From assembly GCF_007993755.1 (NCBI RefSeq), contig NZ_CP042467.1:3868001-3932000 (forward strand): 64,000 nt of DNA, read 5' to 3'. The DNA comes from Microvenator marinus. GTDB taxonomy: Bacteria > Myxococcota_A > Bradymonadia > Bradymonadales > Bradymonadaceae. The notes under the pieces are model-generated. The model had not been told where the DNA came from and did no database searches. It worked only from the letters and a program-made list of their open reading frames with translations. Below, one piece after another: positions 10,732 to 19,551 of the stretch. The position numbers and the translations under genes were made by a program. Numbering within the stretch: the first letter of the stretch is position 1; every line of letters starts with the position of its first letter.

Positions 10732-11708
10732 AAGCACTAGTAACAGGGGCCGGAGGCTTCATCGGCAGTCACTTGGTAGAGCGATTGCTCTCAGAGGGCG
10801 CTGAAGTTCGAGCGATGGTTCGGTACAATTCGAGAAGTAGCATTGGCAATTTGGAGTTTCTTTCAAAGGACAAGCTTCAAAGCTTGGAAGTAGTGCAAGC
10901 GGATTTGCGCGACCCCGACGCAATTATCAGAGCCACCGAAAACATCACTCATGTCTTTCACCTGGGAGCATTGATTGCGATTCCGTATTCCTACGTAAAT
11001 CCGAACGAGTTCGTTCAGACCAACGTTCAAGGAACCGTTAACGTCTTGAATGCTTGTTTGAGAAGTGGGTCGCTGGAGCGAGTTGTGGTGACTTCCACAA
11101 GCGAAGTCTACGGCACGGCTCAGTATGTGCCCATCGACGAGAAGCACCCTACCCAGGGGCAATCGCCCTACTCCGCGTCCAAAATTGGAGCGGACGCTCT
11201 TGCTGAGAGTTACTTTCGAGCCTTCGATTTGCCTGTAAATATTTTGAGACCTTTCAATACCTATGGGCCACGGCAATCGATGAGGGCGATCATACCCACT
11301 ATTATTGCCCAATTGCTTTTCTCTGATGCCGTTAAGCTCGGATCGTTGAGTCCGCGACGTGATTTGACATACGTTGGTGATACGGCTGCGGGGTTTTTTA
11401 AGATGGCTACGTGTGGAGATGCGCCATTTGGTACACCACTCAATATCGGGAATGGTGATGATATCTCCATTGGTGAGCTCTACGAGCTCTTGAAAGACAT
11501 CACAGGAAGCTCGGCGGACTTAGAGTTCGACGAGACGCGCGTGCGGCCAGAGAAGAGCGAAGTCTTGCGACTGCTCTGTGACGCAAGTTGGGCAAAGGAG
11601 AGCATCGACTGGACGCCAACCACGAGCCTTAGGGATGGACTCAGTCACACGATTGAGTGGGTCCGCGAACACCTTTCGGCAGCGCAGGCTAGCGAGTACC
11701 ACGTATAA
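10728..11708 (+). CDS. legB: LegB-type NAD-dependent 4,6-dehydratase (SDR)
   Basis: An extended short-chain dehydrogenase of 326 residues: NAD-binding GAGGFIGSHL, the active-site set TSTSEVYGTAQ with SPYSASKIGADAL (Tyr-x3-Lys), and NTYGPRQS. The run YVPIDEKHPTQGQSPYSASK is typical of the LegB group, which dehydrates a nucleotide-linked GlcNAc at C4/C6. It overlaps neuC by four bases. A 4-keto product would need an aminotransferase (LegC), which is not in the window. Confidence 0.85.
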   Translation: MKALVTGAGGFIGSHLVERLLSEGAEVRAMVRYNSRSSIGNLEFLSKDKLQSLEVVQADLRDPDAIIRATENITHVFHLGALIAIPYSYVNPNEFVQTNVQGTVNVLNACLRSGSLERVVVTSTSEVYGTAQYVPIDEKHPTQGQSPYSASKIGADALAESYFRAFDLPVNILRPFNTYGPRQSMRAIIPTIIAQLLFSDAVKLGSLSPRRDLTYVGDTAAGFFKMATCGDAPFGTPLNIGNGDDISIGELYELLKDITGSSADLEFDETRVRPEKSEVLRLLCDASWAKESIDWTPTTSLRDGLSHTIEWVREHLSAAQASEYHV

Positions 11709-12742
11709 TGTTGCGAAGAGACGATATTGAGAATTGGTCCGTCTGCGGTGAGTTTACAATTCGCAAGGCGCTAGAGCTTATCGATCGGTCAGCTATAGGG
11801 ATCTTGTTGGTTCTGGACGCAGACGGCAAGCTGATGGGGACGATTACGGATGGTGACGTTCGTCGCGGACTCCTGAGAGGTCTCAAGCTTGATAATGTGG
11901 GAATGGAGGTGGTCAATGCCTCACCTATAACAGTAGATGTTGCCAGCATAAGGAGCGAAGTCGCGGCTATCATGTCGGATCGTTCCATTCGGCATCTTCC
12001 TATTGTTGAACACGACAAGGTAGTTGGTCTTTGGCTAAATGAGTCCAAATCAGATACATCCAGACTTCCGGCCGTTCTTATGGCTGGAGGACTTGGAACC
12101 AGACTCGGCGATCTTACTCAGGACACACCAAAGCCACTCATTGATGTCGGCGGCCAGCCTATCCTTGGACATATCATTTCTCATCTCAAAAAAGCGGGTG
12201 TGGAAAATGTGATGATTACGACGAGATACCTGGCTGAAAAGATCGAGACTCATTTTGGGAACGGAGAAGATTGGGGTGTCAATATAGAGTACATTCGCGA
12301 ACAAGATCGCCTTGGTACAGCAGGTGCGCTCAAGAGGTTGGAAGGCCGTGTCCATTCACCTTTCCTTGTTATGAACGGTGACCTCCTCACTGATTTCAAT
12401 GTTGCCGAGATGTTGAGTTTTCACGAAGAGAATGGGGCACACATGACAGTGGGGGTGCGCCACTACTCTATTCGAGTGCCATTTGGTGTTGTTGAAGTGG
12501 ATGGGCTGAAGGTCAGCGGGATTTCCGAAAAACCGACCTTCGATTTCTTTGTGAACGCGGGGGTTTATATCGTTTCTCCCGAGCTACTACCTTTGATTGA
12601 GTGTGATCGACTCTTCGATATTACCGAGCTTATGGAACGTGGGCTTGAAGATGGGAAGGAAATCATTTCTTTTCCGATCTTCGAGGATTGGCTGGATGTT
12701 GGTCGCCCGGAGGACTTGGACAAGGCTCGTTCCCGGTTTTAG
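11708..12742 (+). CDS. ptmE: CBS-domain sugar nucleotidyltransferase, PtmE-like
   Basis: Two CBS repeats (residues about 10-115, including GTITDGDVRRGLLRG and IRHLPIVEHDKVVGLW) precede a nucleotidyltransferase domain starting LMAGGLGTRLGDLTQDTPKPL with later LVMNGDLLTDF and DWLDVGRPED. This order is that of PtmE, which makes the GDP-linked hexosamine that starts the legionaminic acid route in Campylobacter. The start shares one base with the legB stop (TAATG). The CBS part may sense adenylates or another nucleotide. Confidence 0.85.
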   Translation: MLRRDDIENWSVCGEFTIRKALELIDRSAIGILLVLDADGKLMGTITDGDVRRGLLRGLKLDNVGMEVVNASPITVDVASIRSEVAAIMSDRSIRHLPIVEHDKVVGLWLNESKSDTSRLPAVLMAGGLGTRLGDLTQDTPKPLIDVGGQPILGHIISHLKKAGVENVMITTRYLAEKIETHFGNGEDWGVNIEYIREQDRLGTAGALKRLEGRVHSPFLVMNGDLLTDFNVAEMLSFHEENGAHMTVGVRHYSIRVPFGVVEVDGLKVSGISEKPTFDFFVNAGVYIVSPELLPLIECDRLFDITELMERGLEDGKEIISFPIFEDWLDVGRPEDLDKARSRF

Positions 12743-12910
12743 CGCTGTTACGTCAATGTATGCCGGACTTTTCGCATGGCTTAGTTTTGGTCTCGTCATT
12801 AGGCTTGGGTTTTTCTTCCCAACGTAAGCGTCCGACAGGCTACGTTCTGGCGGAGTTGATCTAGTGAGCTTAGCTCAGAGTCCAATCTTAAACGGATTAG
12901 AGGGTTGGAG

Positions 12911-13296
12911 TGGTCCTGATTTTCTAGACACCGAATTACAATGTACCCTCACAGGGTAAGGAGGTTCAAGGTGACGAAGAAAATCAAACAGTACAGACGG
13001 TTCACAGATTCGTTTAAGGCCGACGCAGTGCGCCTCGTGGAAGAACAGGGCCTCAGTGTGGCTCAGGTTTCGCGCGACCTTGGGATCAACGCAAACTCGC
13101 TTTACAATTGGGTCAATGCTTCACGGGAGGCTTCTAGTAGCGGTTTGAGTACCGATGAGGCCGCCGAGTTGGAGCGCCTTCGCAAGGAGGTCAAGGTCTT
13201 GCGTGAGGAACGTGAAATCCTAAAAAAGGCGGCGGCCTTCTTCGCCAAGGAATCGAAGTGAGATGTCGATTCATTGAGGTGCAGAAGGCTCTGAAG
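12911..13296 (+). mobile_element. IS3-family remnant, copy 1
   Basis: Begins with the end sequence TGGTCCTGATTTTCTAGACA, holds a full-length orfA, and is cut after about eleven codons of orfB by the same end sequence of copy 2 at 13297. The right end and most of orfB are missing, so it cannot move on its own. The 170 bases between ptmE and this end hold nothing recognised. Confidence 0.85.
12971..13261 (+). CDS. IS3-family transposase OrfA (helix-turn-helix)
   Basis: A 96-residue protein. The start is GTG at 12971, spaced from TAAGGAGG; an earlier ATG at 12941 is less likely. The N-terminal half is the HTH_Tnp_1 type (YRRFTDSFKADAVRLV, then VSRDLGINANSLYNWV). The C-terminal half is a leucine-zipper-like coiled coil (LERLRKEVKVLREEREILKKAAAFFAKE). 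OrfA binds the element ends. Without OrfB, which carries the DDE active site, no transposition is expected. Confidence 0.88.
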   Translation: MTKKIKQYRRFTDSFKADAVRLVEEQGLSVAQVSRDLGINANSLYNWVNASREASSSGLSTDEAAELERLRKEVKVLREEREILKKAAAFFAKESK

Positions 13297-13796
13297 TGGT
13301 CCTGATTTTCTAGACACCTAGTTACAATCTACCCCTCGTAGGGTAAGGAGGTTCAAAGTGACGAAGAAAATTAGTATAGACGGTTCACAGATTCGTTTAA
13401 AGCCGACGCAGTTTGCCTCGTGGAGCAACAGGGTCTGAGTGTGGCTCAGGGGTCAACGCAAACTCGCTCTACAACCTAGGTCAATGCTTCACGGGAAGCT
13501 TCTAGCCGCGGTTTGAGTCCCGATGAGGTCGCCGAGTTGGAGCGCCTTCGCAAAGAGGTCAAGGTCTTGCGTGAGGAACGTGAGATCGGCGGCCTTCTTC
13601 GTCGAGGAATCGAAGTGAGATATCGATTCATTGAGGCTCAGAAGCCCTATCAGAGCATTGTTTCGTTGTGCCGCGTCATGGGAGTTGCGAGGGCGACGTT
13701 CTATGCGTGGCGACACAAGTCCGAAGATCTTGGCACAAATTCGTGACATTCGTGGCGAATCCAAAGGTCACATCACCAAGATGCAAGCATTTTAGC
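13297..13796 (+). mobile_element. IS3-family remnant, copy 2, degenerate
   Basis: Starts with the same end sequence as copy 1. orfA has deletions and stop codons in its first half. A deletion after the EREI codons joins the end of orfA in frame to the start of orfB (YRFIEAQKPY, LCRVMGVARATFYAWR), making an accidental fused frame at 13513-13746. A frameshift then leads into IRDIRGESKGH, and the catalytic rest of orfB is absent. The 86 bases to the next gene are empty. Confidence 0.85.
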
Positions 13797-13882
13797 GCTG
13801 GTGCGTGTTGGCTTGTAAGCCGCATCGTTGTCGACTAGCTTGCGCCTGTGAAAATGGAATGGAATGAGCCAGTTGAGGGTGC

Positions 13883-15118
13883 ATGATGAAGACACCTCAT
13901 GTTGTGTACGTAACATTTGACGGAATAATGGAACCGCTTGGCGAGTCCCAAGTGGTGCGTTTTGTGGAGGGCATAAATGCGGTCTGTGATGTCAAGTTTA
14001 CAATTGTCTCACTGGAGAAAGGGAGTGACCTTCGGAACTTAGTTAGGCAAAATGAAATGAGGAGGCGGTTGCTTCAGCAAGGGATTGATTGGGTGTTTGA
14101 ACAATACCGTGCTGGCGCGGTGGGCGTTTGCGGTAATCTTGCGCTGATCGCTCGGATAGTTGGTCAAATCGCTGACAATCAAGGTATTGATTTACTGCAT
14201 GCGCGAAGTTACTTGCCTGCTTTGGTTTGTGAAACTATGCAGGTGGCCCACGATATCCCCGTGATTTTTGACTTTCGAGGATATTGGATCGACGAGAGAA
14301 TTGAAGAAGGCCGTTGGTTCACCAACCCACTTTCCATTGAAGTGGGGCGAATGATTGAGCGTCATCTCTTCCAGAATGCAACAGCAATAGTCAGCCTAAC
14401 GCATACCGCTGCGAAAGATATTCAAGAGGGCCGATTCGGAAACGTATCCGCTCCAATAGTGGTTATCCCTACTTGTGTTGATACCGTTCGTTTCAACCTT
14501 AGCCATCGCATGGCGCCTCGACCAGCACCCTTGGCCGGAAAGAACGTCATCGGGTGGGTTGGGTCGTTAAATACGTCCTATTTGGTGGACGAGAGTCTCG
14601 AGCTTACTCGTTGGATTCTAGATGAGGACCCTAATGCGTTCTTTTTCGCTTTGACCAAACAGGTCAGCGACTTCCGCGAAAGAGCTCTGCGAAGAGGGGT
14701 GCCTCAAGCACGAATGCTGATACAGTCAGTGGAGCATTCTGAAGTACCTCGATGGATGGGCTGTATGGACTGGGGTTTGCTTTTACTGAAAGAGAACGTC
14801 GCGAAGCGCGCATCGATGCCTACAAAGTTGGCAGAGTTTCTAGCCTGTGGTGTCCGTCCAATCTATCACAGCTGCAACGAAGATATGGCGAACGTCATGA
14901 TGAAAAGCCAAAGCGGAATTCGTGTAGACCTTGGAAGAGCGCTTAGAGACATTGCTATGGAAGTTACCCGAAGTGATAAAGTCTCAGTCGACAATGGGTG
15001 GGATCCTGTCGAAACCCATTTGGGTTTGCGCGCTGGTGTGGAGAGATATGCCCGTCTATATAGGACGCTCTCCCAATATCAATCGACGCGAATAGATGTA
15101 GCTGAAAGGGAATTCTAA
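13883..15118 (+). CDS. Glycosyltransferase, GT4-like
   Basis: A 411-residue protein with the GT-B outline: an N-terminal acceptor domain (VVYVTFDGIMEPLGESQV, HARSYLPAL, FDFRGYWIDE) and a C-terminal donor domain (VIPTCVDTVRF, IGWVGSLN, MPTKLAEFLACGVRPIY). These match glycosyltransferase family 4 relatives in polysaccharide loci. The family E-x7-E motif is not clearly kept. ATG at 13883 and ATG at 13886 are both possible, after GAGGG. It likely adds one sugar on the cytoplasmic face; donor and linkage are unknown. Confidence 0.8.
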   Translation: MMKTPHVVYVTFDGIMEPLGESQVVRFVEGINAVCDVKFTIVSLEKGSDLRNLVRQNEMRRRLLQQGIDWVFEQYRAGAVGVCGNLALIARIVGQIADNQGIDLLHARSYLPALVCETMQVAHDIPVIFDFRGYWIDERIEEGRWFTNPLSIEVGRMIERHLFQNATAIVSLTHTAAKDIQEGRFGNVSAPIVVIPTCVDTVRFNLSHRMAPRPAPLAGKNVIGWVGSLNTSYLVDESLELTRWILDEDPNAFFFALTKQVSDFRERALRRGVPQARMLIQSVEHSEVPRWMGCMDWGLLLLKENVAKRASMPTKLAEFLACGVRPIYHSCNEDMANVMMKSQSGIRVDLGRALRDIAMEVTRSDKVSVDNGWDPVETHLGLRAGVERYARLYRTLSQYQSTRIDVAEREF

Positions 15119-15155
15119 CCTGCCTTGCTAAAGTGTGCGGGAAATGGAGAGTTGA

Positions 15156-16196
15156 TTGAAGATTTTGTTTGTAACTGACGGAATTCACACCCCTGCGTCT
15201 AGATTTCGTTGTTCACAGTTTTTTGAACACTTTGAAAAGAGTGGTATCGAAGTAGACATTCGGTATGGATATGGCGCTGCGTATAACGACGCTATAAATC
15301 GACCATATGCTTTGGCTTACAAAGCGATAGGTCGTTTGCGGCGTGCCTATCATCAACTTTTCTACAAAGACGCCGATTTGATCTTCTTGCAACGCACAGC
15401 TTTCCCGCACTCAGGTTTAGTTGAAGAAGTCGGTTCTATGAGAGACGTCCCGATTATTTTTGATTTTGACGATTCGCTATTTGTTAATGGAAAAGGGGAG
15501 TTTAGTGCTCGACGAGGGGTAGCCTTCGCTACAGCAGTACGCGTTTCAAATCATCTGATTGCCGGGAATCGATACTTGGCGAATCAAGCAGGCCGACTTG
15601 ACAAAACTACAATTATCCCAACTGTAATCGATACGGAGATGTATCGGCCGAGAATAGCGCCAAAATCGAATGCAAAGATTGTGGTTGGATGGATGGGTAC
15701 AGCTGGAAACTTCCCGTTTCTAGAATCATTGGTCCCGGAATTACGGCTTCTACTGGATAGAAGGTCTGATGTTATCGTTCGGATAGTGTCGAATCGAGTG
15801 TTCAAGCCACTCGCAGGCGTCGAGCGAGTTCAACAGATACAATGGTCGCCACAGTTGGAGGTTGATTGGTTGCAGTCATTTGATATTGGACTGATGCCTT
15901 TGGTTGATTCACCCCTAACCAGGGGTAAATGCGCTTTCAAAATGATACAGTATATGGCGGTGGGTATTCCTGTTGTAGTATCTCCGGTAGGAGCCAACTT
16001 GGAGGTGTTTGAGAGTAAAGAGAGTATCGGGTTTATGCCGACCGGAGAGTGGTTCGAGGCTTTAGATGCTCTGGTTGACGACACCTCCCTGCGACGACGG
16101 ATGGGTGCAGCTGGGCGCGAACGTGCAGTTGCAGAGTATTCCATCGAATCTGTGCTGCCACGTTATCTCAATCTCTTTGAGTTGGTCGGCGGCTGA
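15156..16196 (+). CDS. Glycosyltransferase, GT4-like
   Basis: 346 residues, starting at a TTG that follows GGAGAG. Visible GT-B features are KILFVTDGIHTPASRFR, IFDFDDSLF, IPTVIDTEMYRP, VGWMGTAGNF and the donor-site stretch KCAFKMIQYMAVGIPVVVSPVG. The DFDDSLF motif is shared by several glycosyltransferases that sit with Wzy-like genes. Its last 34 bases overlap the convergent membrane gene. The sugar transferred cannot be told. Confidence 0.8.
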   Translation: MKILFVTDGIHTPASRFRCSQFFEHFEKSGIEVDIRYGYGAAYNDAINRPYALAYKAIGRLRRAYHQLFYKDADLIFLQRTAFPHSGLVEEVGSMRDVPIIFDFDDSLFVNGKGEFSARRGVAFATAVRVSNHLIAGNRYLANQAGRLDKTTIIPTVIDTEMYRPRIAPKSNAKIVVGWMGTAGNFPFLESLVPELRLLLDRRSDVIVRIVSNRVFKPLAGVERVQQIQWSPQLEVDWLQSFDIGLMPLVDSPLTRGKCAFKMIQYMAVGIPVVVSPVGANLEVFESKESIGFMPTGEWFEALDALVDDTSLRRRMGAAGRERAVAEYSIESVLPRYLNLFELVGG

Positions 16197-17452
16197 ACGC
16201 TTTTTATAGGTACCAGCAGCAAAACGAGTACCCAAAACAGCGGTACCATTGGAATTCGGTAGCGGGAAAGTGTTCCGAGGTTGGTGGCTGCTAAGCCGAG
16301 AGCCACCGCGAAAATCAACACGTAACCGAAACAAAAGAGTAAGAAGGGGTTAGATATAATTGTTTGAAAAGTCGGTCGGACACCACGGCGGTGCAAGGTA
16401 AGAAGCAGAAGCCACAAGATGAGAGTGGTTTCTAGAGAGTTCACAAACATTGCGGGATTTCGGGACTCAAAAAAGAAAGGTCTAAAGAGAGTGGAGACGA
16501 TAGCGATGGGTAGATTCGCAATTTGGCCCCTTATTCCTTGCTCCTTACTCACCGCTTGAACTTGAAATGATGAGCCACCTTCTTGTCGGCGATAGGCCTC
16601 TTGGAGTGTGGCCGTTTCTTGGGCGACTTCTTCCAAAGAGTATTCGGGAAACAATCTACCCATACCCAGCATTGCCAACACTGCAACAGATGATATCAAA
16701 ACTAAATGCCATAACCTGAGAGTAAGTCGAGCATTTCGGTTGAAATGATCGGCCAAGAACCATCCAAGTCCAGCTATGCAAATCACCACCAAGACGTAAC
16801 TTTTTGTGATGAAGGTTAGGAGCATCCCAATTGAGAGGAAGACTAGGAAATATGGGTTTGGCTTGCGATGCCTGATCAGGCTCGAGAGCCCGTAGAACAT
16901 GAACCCCAAACCGGTCATTGCTACGGATTCTTTGATGATACCGCTCGACCAAAACACAACTGAGGGTATCAGCAAAGCTGCCACCATTGCGCGCGGATGA
17001 TACCTTGGCGATAGTTGAGTCTTTAACCCAAAGTAGAGGGCTAGTTTTCCGACAAAAGAAGCCAGCGAAAAGACCAAGCACTTTGAAAGTATTGAGTCTC
17101 CAACAAATAGGCTCACAAGAGCGGATAGTCCAAACATCACCCCTGTTGACGTCCCTGCTCCTTGAATCCAAGCGAATTGGTTGTTGCGTCCTTTGCCAAT
17201 AAGATCAAAGAGGTCGGGGATCAGCCGGGGATCTTCAGAGATTAAGCGACTTATGTATTCGCCGACTGCATGGTACAAAAGCATGTCGCCACCACCATAA
17301 ATATGCAGGTGATAAATGACTTGGGCGACTGAAAAGAAAATGTGAGTCAAAAAGGATAACCAAACCAGTTTGACCTCAGTTCGTTTGAAACCTCGAGTGA
17401 AGTATGAAAGGACGATTGATCCGAAGAATACGAGTAGTGCGAAAGCGACCAT
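16163..17452 (-). CDS. Polytopic membrane protein, candidate polysaccharide polymerase (Wzy-like)
   Basis: 429 residues with about ten hydrophobic segments and one large hydrophilic loop (residues about 265-315, EEVAQETATLQEAYRRQEGG) between membrane spans, an outline common in O-antigen polymerases. The late RYRIPMVPLFWVLVLLL segment is typical of poorly conserved membrane proteins in such loci. Wzy proteins share little sequence, so this is a call from topology and context. It is the only minus-strand gene in a plus-strand run and overlaps its neighbour tail-to-tail. Confidence 0.6.
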   Translation of the reverse strand: MVAFALLVFFGSIVLSYFTRGFKRTEVKLVWLSFLTHIFFSVAQVIYHLHIYGGGDMLLYHAVGEYISRLISEDPRLIPDLFDLIGKGRNNQFAWIQGAGTSTGVMFGLSALVSLFVGDSILSKCLVFSLASFVGKLALYFGLKTQLSPRYHPRAMVAALLIPSVVFWSSGIIKESVAMTGLGFMFYGLSSLIRHRKPNPYFLVFLSIGMLLTFITKSYVLVVICIAGLGWFLADHFNRNARLTLRLWHLVLISSVAVLAMLGMGRLFPEYSLEEVAQETATLQEAYRRQEGGSSFQVQAVSKEQGIRGQIANLPIAIVSTLFRPFFFESRNPAMFVNSLETTLILWLLLLTLHRRGVRPTFQTIISNPFLLFCFGYVLIFAVALGLAATNLGTLSRYRIPMVPLFWVLVLLLVPIKSVQPPTNSKRLR

Positions 17453-17488
17453 TATCCAAAAGCCTCGCTCATTAGGGATCGGCTTTGA

Positions 17489-17497
17489 TGGTATAAT
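17489..17497 (+). promoter_or_regulatory. Extended -10 promoter for the deacetylase gene
   Basis: The sequence TGGTATAAT is a perfect extended -10 element in the gap between two divergent genes. No good -35 is seen at 17 bases, which extended -10 promoters tolerate. Transcription would begin near 17504, about 75 bases before the ATG at 17579. Confidence 0.5.
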
Positions 17498-17578
17498 CTC
17501 ATGTTCTCGCTGCTTTTCTGACTTTGGGGAATCCGAAGCAGATAGCTTCTATAGTAATGTGTGGTCAAGAGCGTAGCA

Positions 17579-18553
17579 ATGAACGAAGTATATTATGGCG
17601 ATAATCCAGCTTTCGTAGTGTCTCTTGATTTTGAATTGCACTGGGGAATCTTGGATCACACGCCACTGGCGGATTGCCAGGCGCTCTTACTGAATGCTCG
17701 AGAGGCAGTTCAAAGAATGCTAGTGGAGTTTGAGGCACGGGAAGTCCGGGCGACTTGGGCTACAGTTGGCGCACTCTTCTGTGATGGGAGGGAAGAGTTA
17801 AGTACCTATCTGCAGGAGGATCCGAACTATTCCGACACCCGGCTCGGGGTGAATCGTCATCTTGCAATTTTGGGAGAATCAGAAAAAGAGGACCCATTTC
17901 ATTTTGCACCGAGCTTAGTTCGCGAAATCTTGAATACGCCTGGGCAGGAGGTTGCAACTCATACATTCGCCCATATTTATGGATACGAGGAGGGTGTTTC
18001 TGAGAGTGATTTTAGAAACGACCTGGGCGCCGCTCTAAACGTTGCTCAATCCTGGGGCCACCGTATTAGGTCCATTGTGTTTCCGCGCAACCAGTTTAGT
18101 CCCCAAATGCTTCAGACCATTCACGACTTGGGAATTGAGACGTTTCGCGGCACTCCCTTGAATCGAGGTTGGGGTGGAAATCCTGAAATTGACCTCGGCC
18201 AACGGGCGATGAGGTTGGTGGATGCGTTCCGTCCGCTCGCCGACCCTCTCCCCGTGGTGCGCGGAGAAGGCCCAATTGATGTTCCTGCGACGCTCTTCTT
18301 TAGGACGGATGTGCCACGACCGGCGCGTCAGCTCATATTGAATAGGGTTAGGGCCGGCCTCAAACATGCGGCCATGCATGGAGGAACCTTTCATCTATGG
18401 TGGCACCCTCACAATTTTGGACACGACCTGGAAGCCTCGGTGACCATGCTTGTTGAGGTGTTGGACTATTTCGAGATTCTGCGCGATGAGTATGGCATGC
18501 AGAGTCATTGCATGCAGGATTTCAGAACATGGGAATCAATGAGCCAGCCATGA
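17579..18553 (+). CDS. Polysaccharide deacetylase family protein (NodB fold)
   Basis: 324 residues from ATG 17579; GTG 17561 is an alternative. The metal triad of carbohydrate esterase family 4 is present: Asp17 in SLDFELHWG, then His128 and His132 in HTFAH. IVFPRNQFSP and the late FHLWWHPHNFG complete the fold. Relatives remove N-acetyl groups from a polysaccharide, or adjust a lipid-linked sugar. No signal peptide is seen, so it may act in the cytoplasm. The next gene overlaps in ATGA. Confidence 0.85.
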   Translation: MNEVYYGDNPAFVVSLDFELHWGILDHTPLADCQALLLNAREAVQRMLVEFEAREVRATWATVGALFCDGREELSTYLQEDPNYSDTRLGVNRHLAILGESEKEDPFHFAPSLVREILNTPGQEVATHTFAHIYGYEEGVSESDFRNDLGAALNVAQSWGHRIRSIVFPRNQFSPQMLQTIHDLGIETFRGTPLNRGWGGNPEIDLGQRAMRLVDAFRPLADPLPVVRGEGPIDVPATLFFRTDVPRPARQLILNRVRAGLKHAAMHGGTFHLWWHPHNFGHDLEASVTMLVEVLDYFEILRDEYGMQSHCMQDFRTWESMSQP

Positions 18554-19551
18554 GAGAAGTGCGTTTGAGCCGAAGTGATGGAACCATCACACGCCTCCAA
18601 GGGTTGTTCTCCAAGAATGGCTGGGAACGGTCCAGAGAAGAGCTAGAGTGGCAGTTTCTAAACAATCCGCTCAGCGAAACGTGGATTAATGCCGCTGAAT
18701 CGTCAGATTCACTGGCCGCTATCTATGCTGCATTGCCGAACCGTTTCCAACTCTTTGAGCAAGAAAGCGTTTGCTTGCAGTCACTCGATACATTGACGGA
18801 TGAAGCATTTAGAGGCCAAGGGCTCTTCGTCAAATTGGCTAGCTCACTCTTCGGAGAAGCGAAGAGTCAGGAATTAGGATTCATCTACGGTTTTCCCAAT
18901 GGGAATTCACGCCACGGGTTCTTCAAAAAGCTCGATTGGAAAAACTACGACCCCCTTCCATTTCTTTTGAGGCCAATCAATCCGAGCTACTTCCTACCAG
19001 GCATGCTCAAAGGGCTGAAACTTCCTCAGATCAAGGGCTTTCAAGTTGGTGCACGTTGCCCGAGTAGGGCGGAATTGGAAGATATAGATGTTGAGGCAAT
19101 CTGGGATGGATTTCGTGGAACTTTCGACGTGGGGCTGATTCGCGATCGTTCCTACTTTGAATGGCGACTCGCCAAGCCGCATCAGAACTATAGAATCTTC
19201 GCATTGAATGACGAAGGATTCATCATCACGAATCTGATGGAAAAACACGGGGGCAGGATTGGCTACGTGGTTGAGATGATGACGCGCAATGGTGCAGCGG
19301 ATGTTGAACTCGCCTATGATCTGCTCGAATTTGGCGTGCGCGACCTAGTTGACTCAGGGGCCGATGCCGTCTTGGCCTGGCATTTTCAACATTCGCCCTA
19401 CTTTCTATCCTATCTTGCCAATGGCTTCTTGCCCCTTCCCGAGAGAGTTAGACCCATTGAGCTCCATTTCGGAATGTTGCCACTTGGTGCTGCGCAGGCG
19501 GTCACACGCCGGGATTGGTACTTGAGTTACTGTGACTCGGACACGGTCTAA
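18550..19551 (+). CDS. GNAT-superfamily acyltransferase
   Basis: 333 residues from the ATG at 18550, which overlaps the deacetylase stop. The segment TLTDEAFRGQGLFVKLASSLF contains the acetyl-CoA-binding R/Q-x2-G-x-G/A-type turn (RGQGL) of GNAT enzymes, followed by GFIYGFPNGNSRHGFFKKLDW. The second half (YFEWRLAKPHQNYRI) looks like a second, poorly conserved GNAT lobe. It probably acylates an amino sugar or lipid-linked precursor. Pairing with a deacetylase suggests exchange of one acyl group for another; this is inference. Confidence 0.7.
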   Translation: MREVRLSRSDGTITRLQGLFSKNGWERSREELEWQFLNNPLSETWINAAESSDSLAAIYAALPNRFQLFEQESVCLQSLDTLTDEAFRGQGLFVKLASSLFGEAKSQELGFIYGFPNGNSRHGFFKKLDWKNYDPLPFLLRPINPSYFLPGMLKGLKLPQIKGFQVGARCPSRAELEDIDVEAIWDGFRGTFDVGLIRDRSYFEWRLAKPHQNYRIFALNDEGFIITNLMEKHGGRIGYVVEMMTRNGAADVELAYDLLEFGVRDLVDSGADAVLAWHFQHSPYFLSYLANGFLPLPERVRPIELHFGMLPLGAAQAVTRRDWYLSYCDSDTV

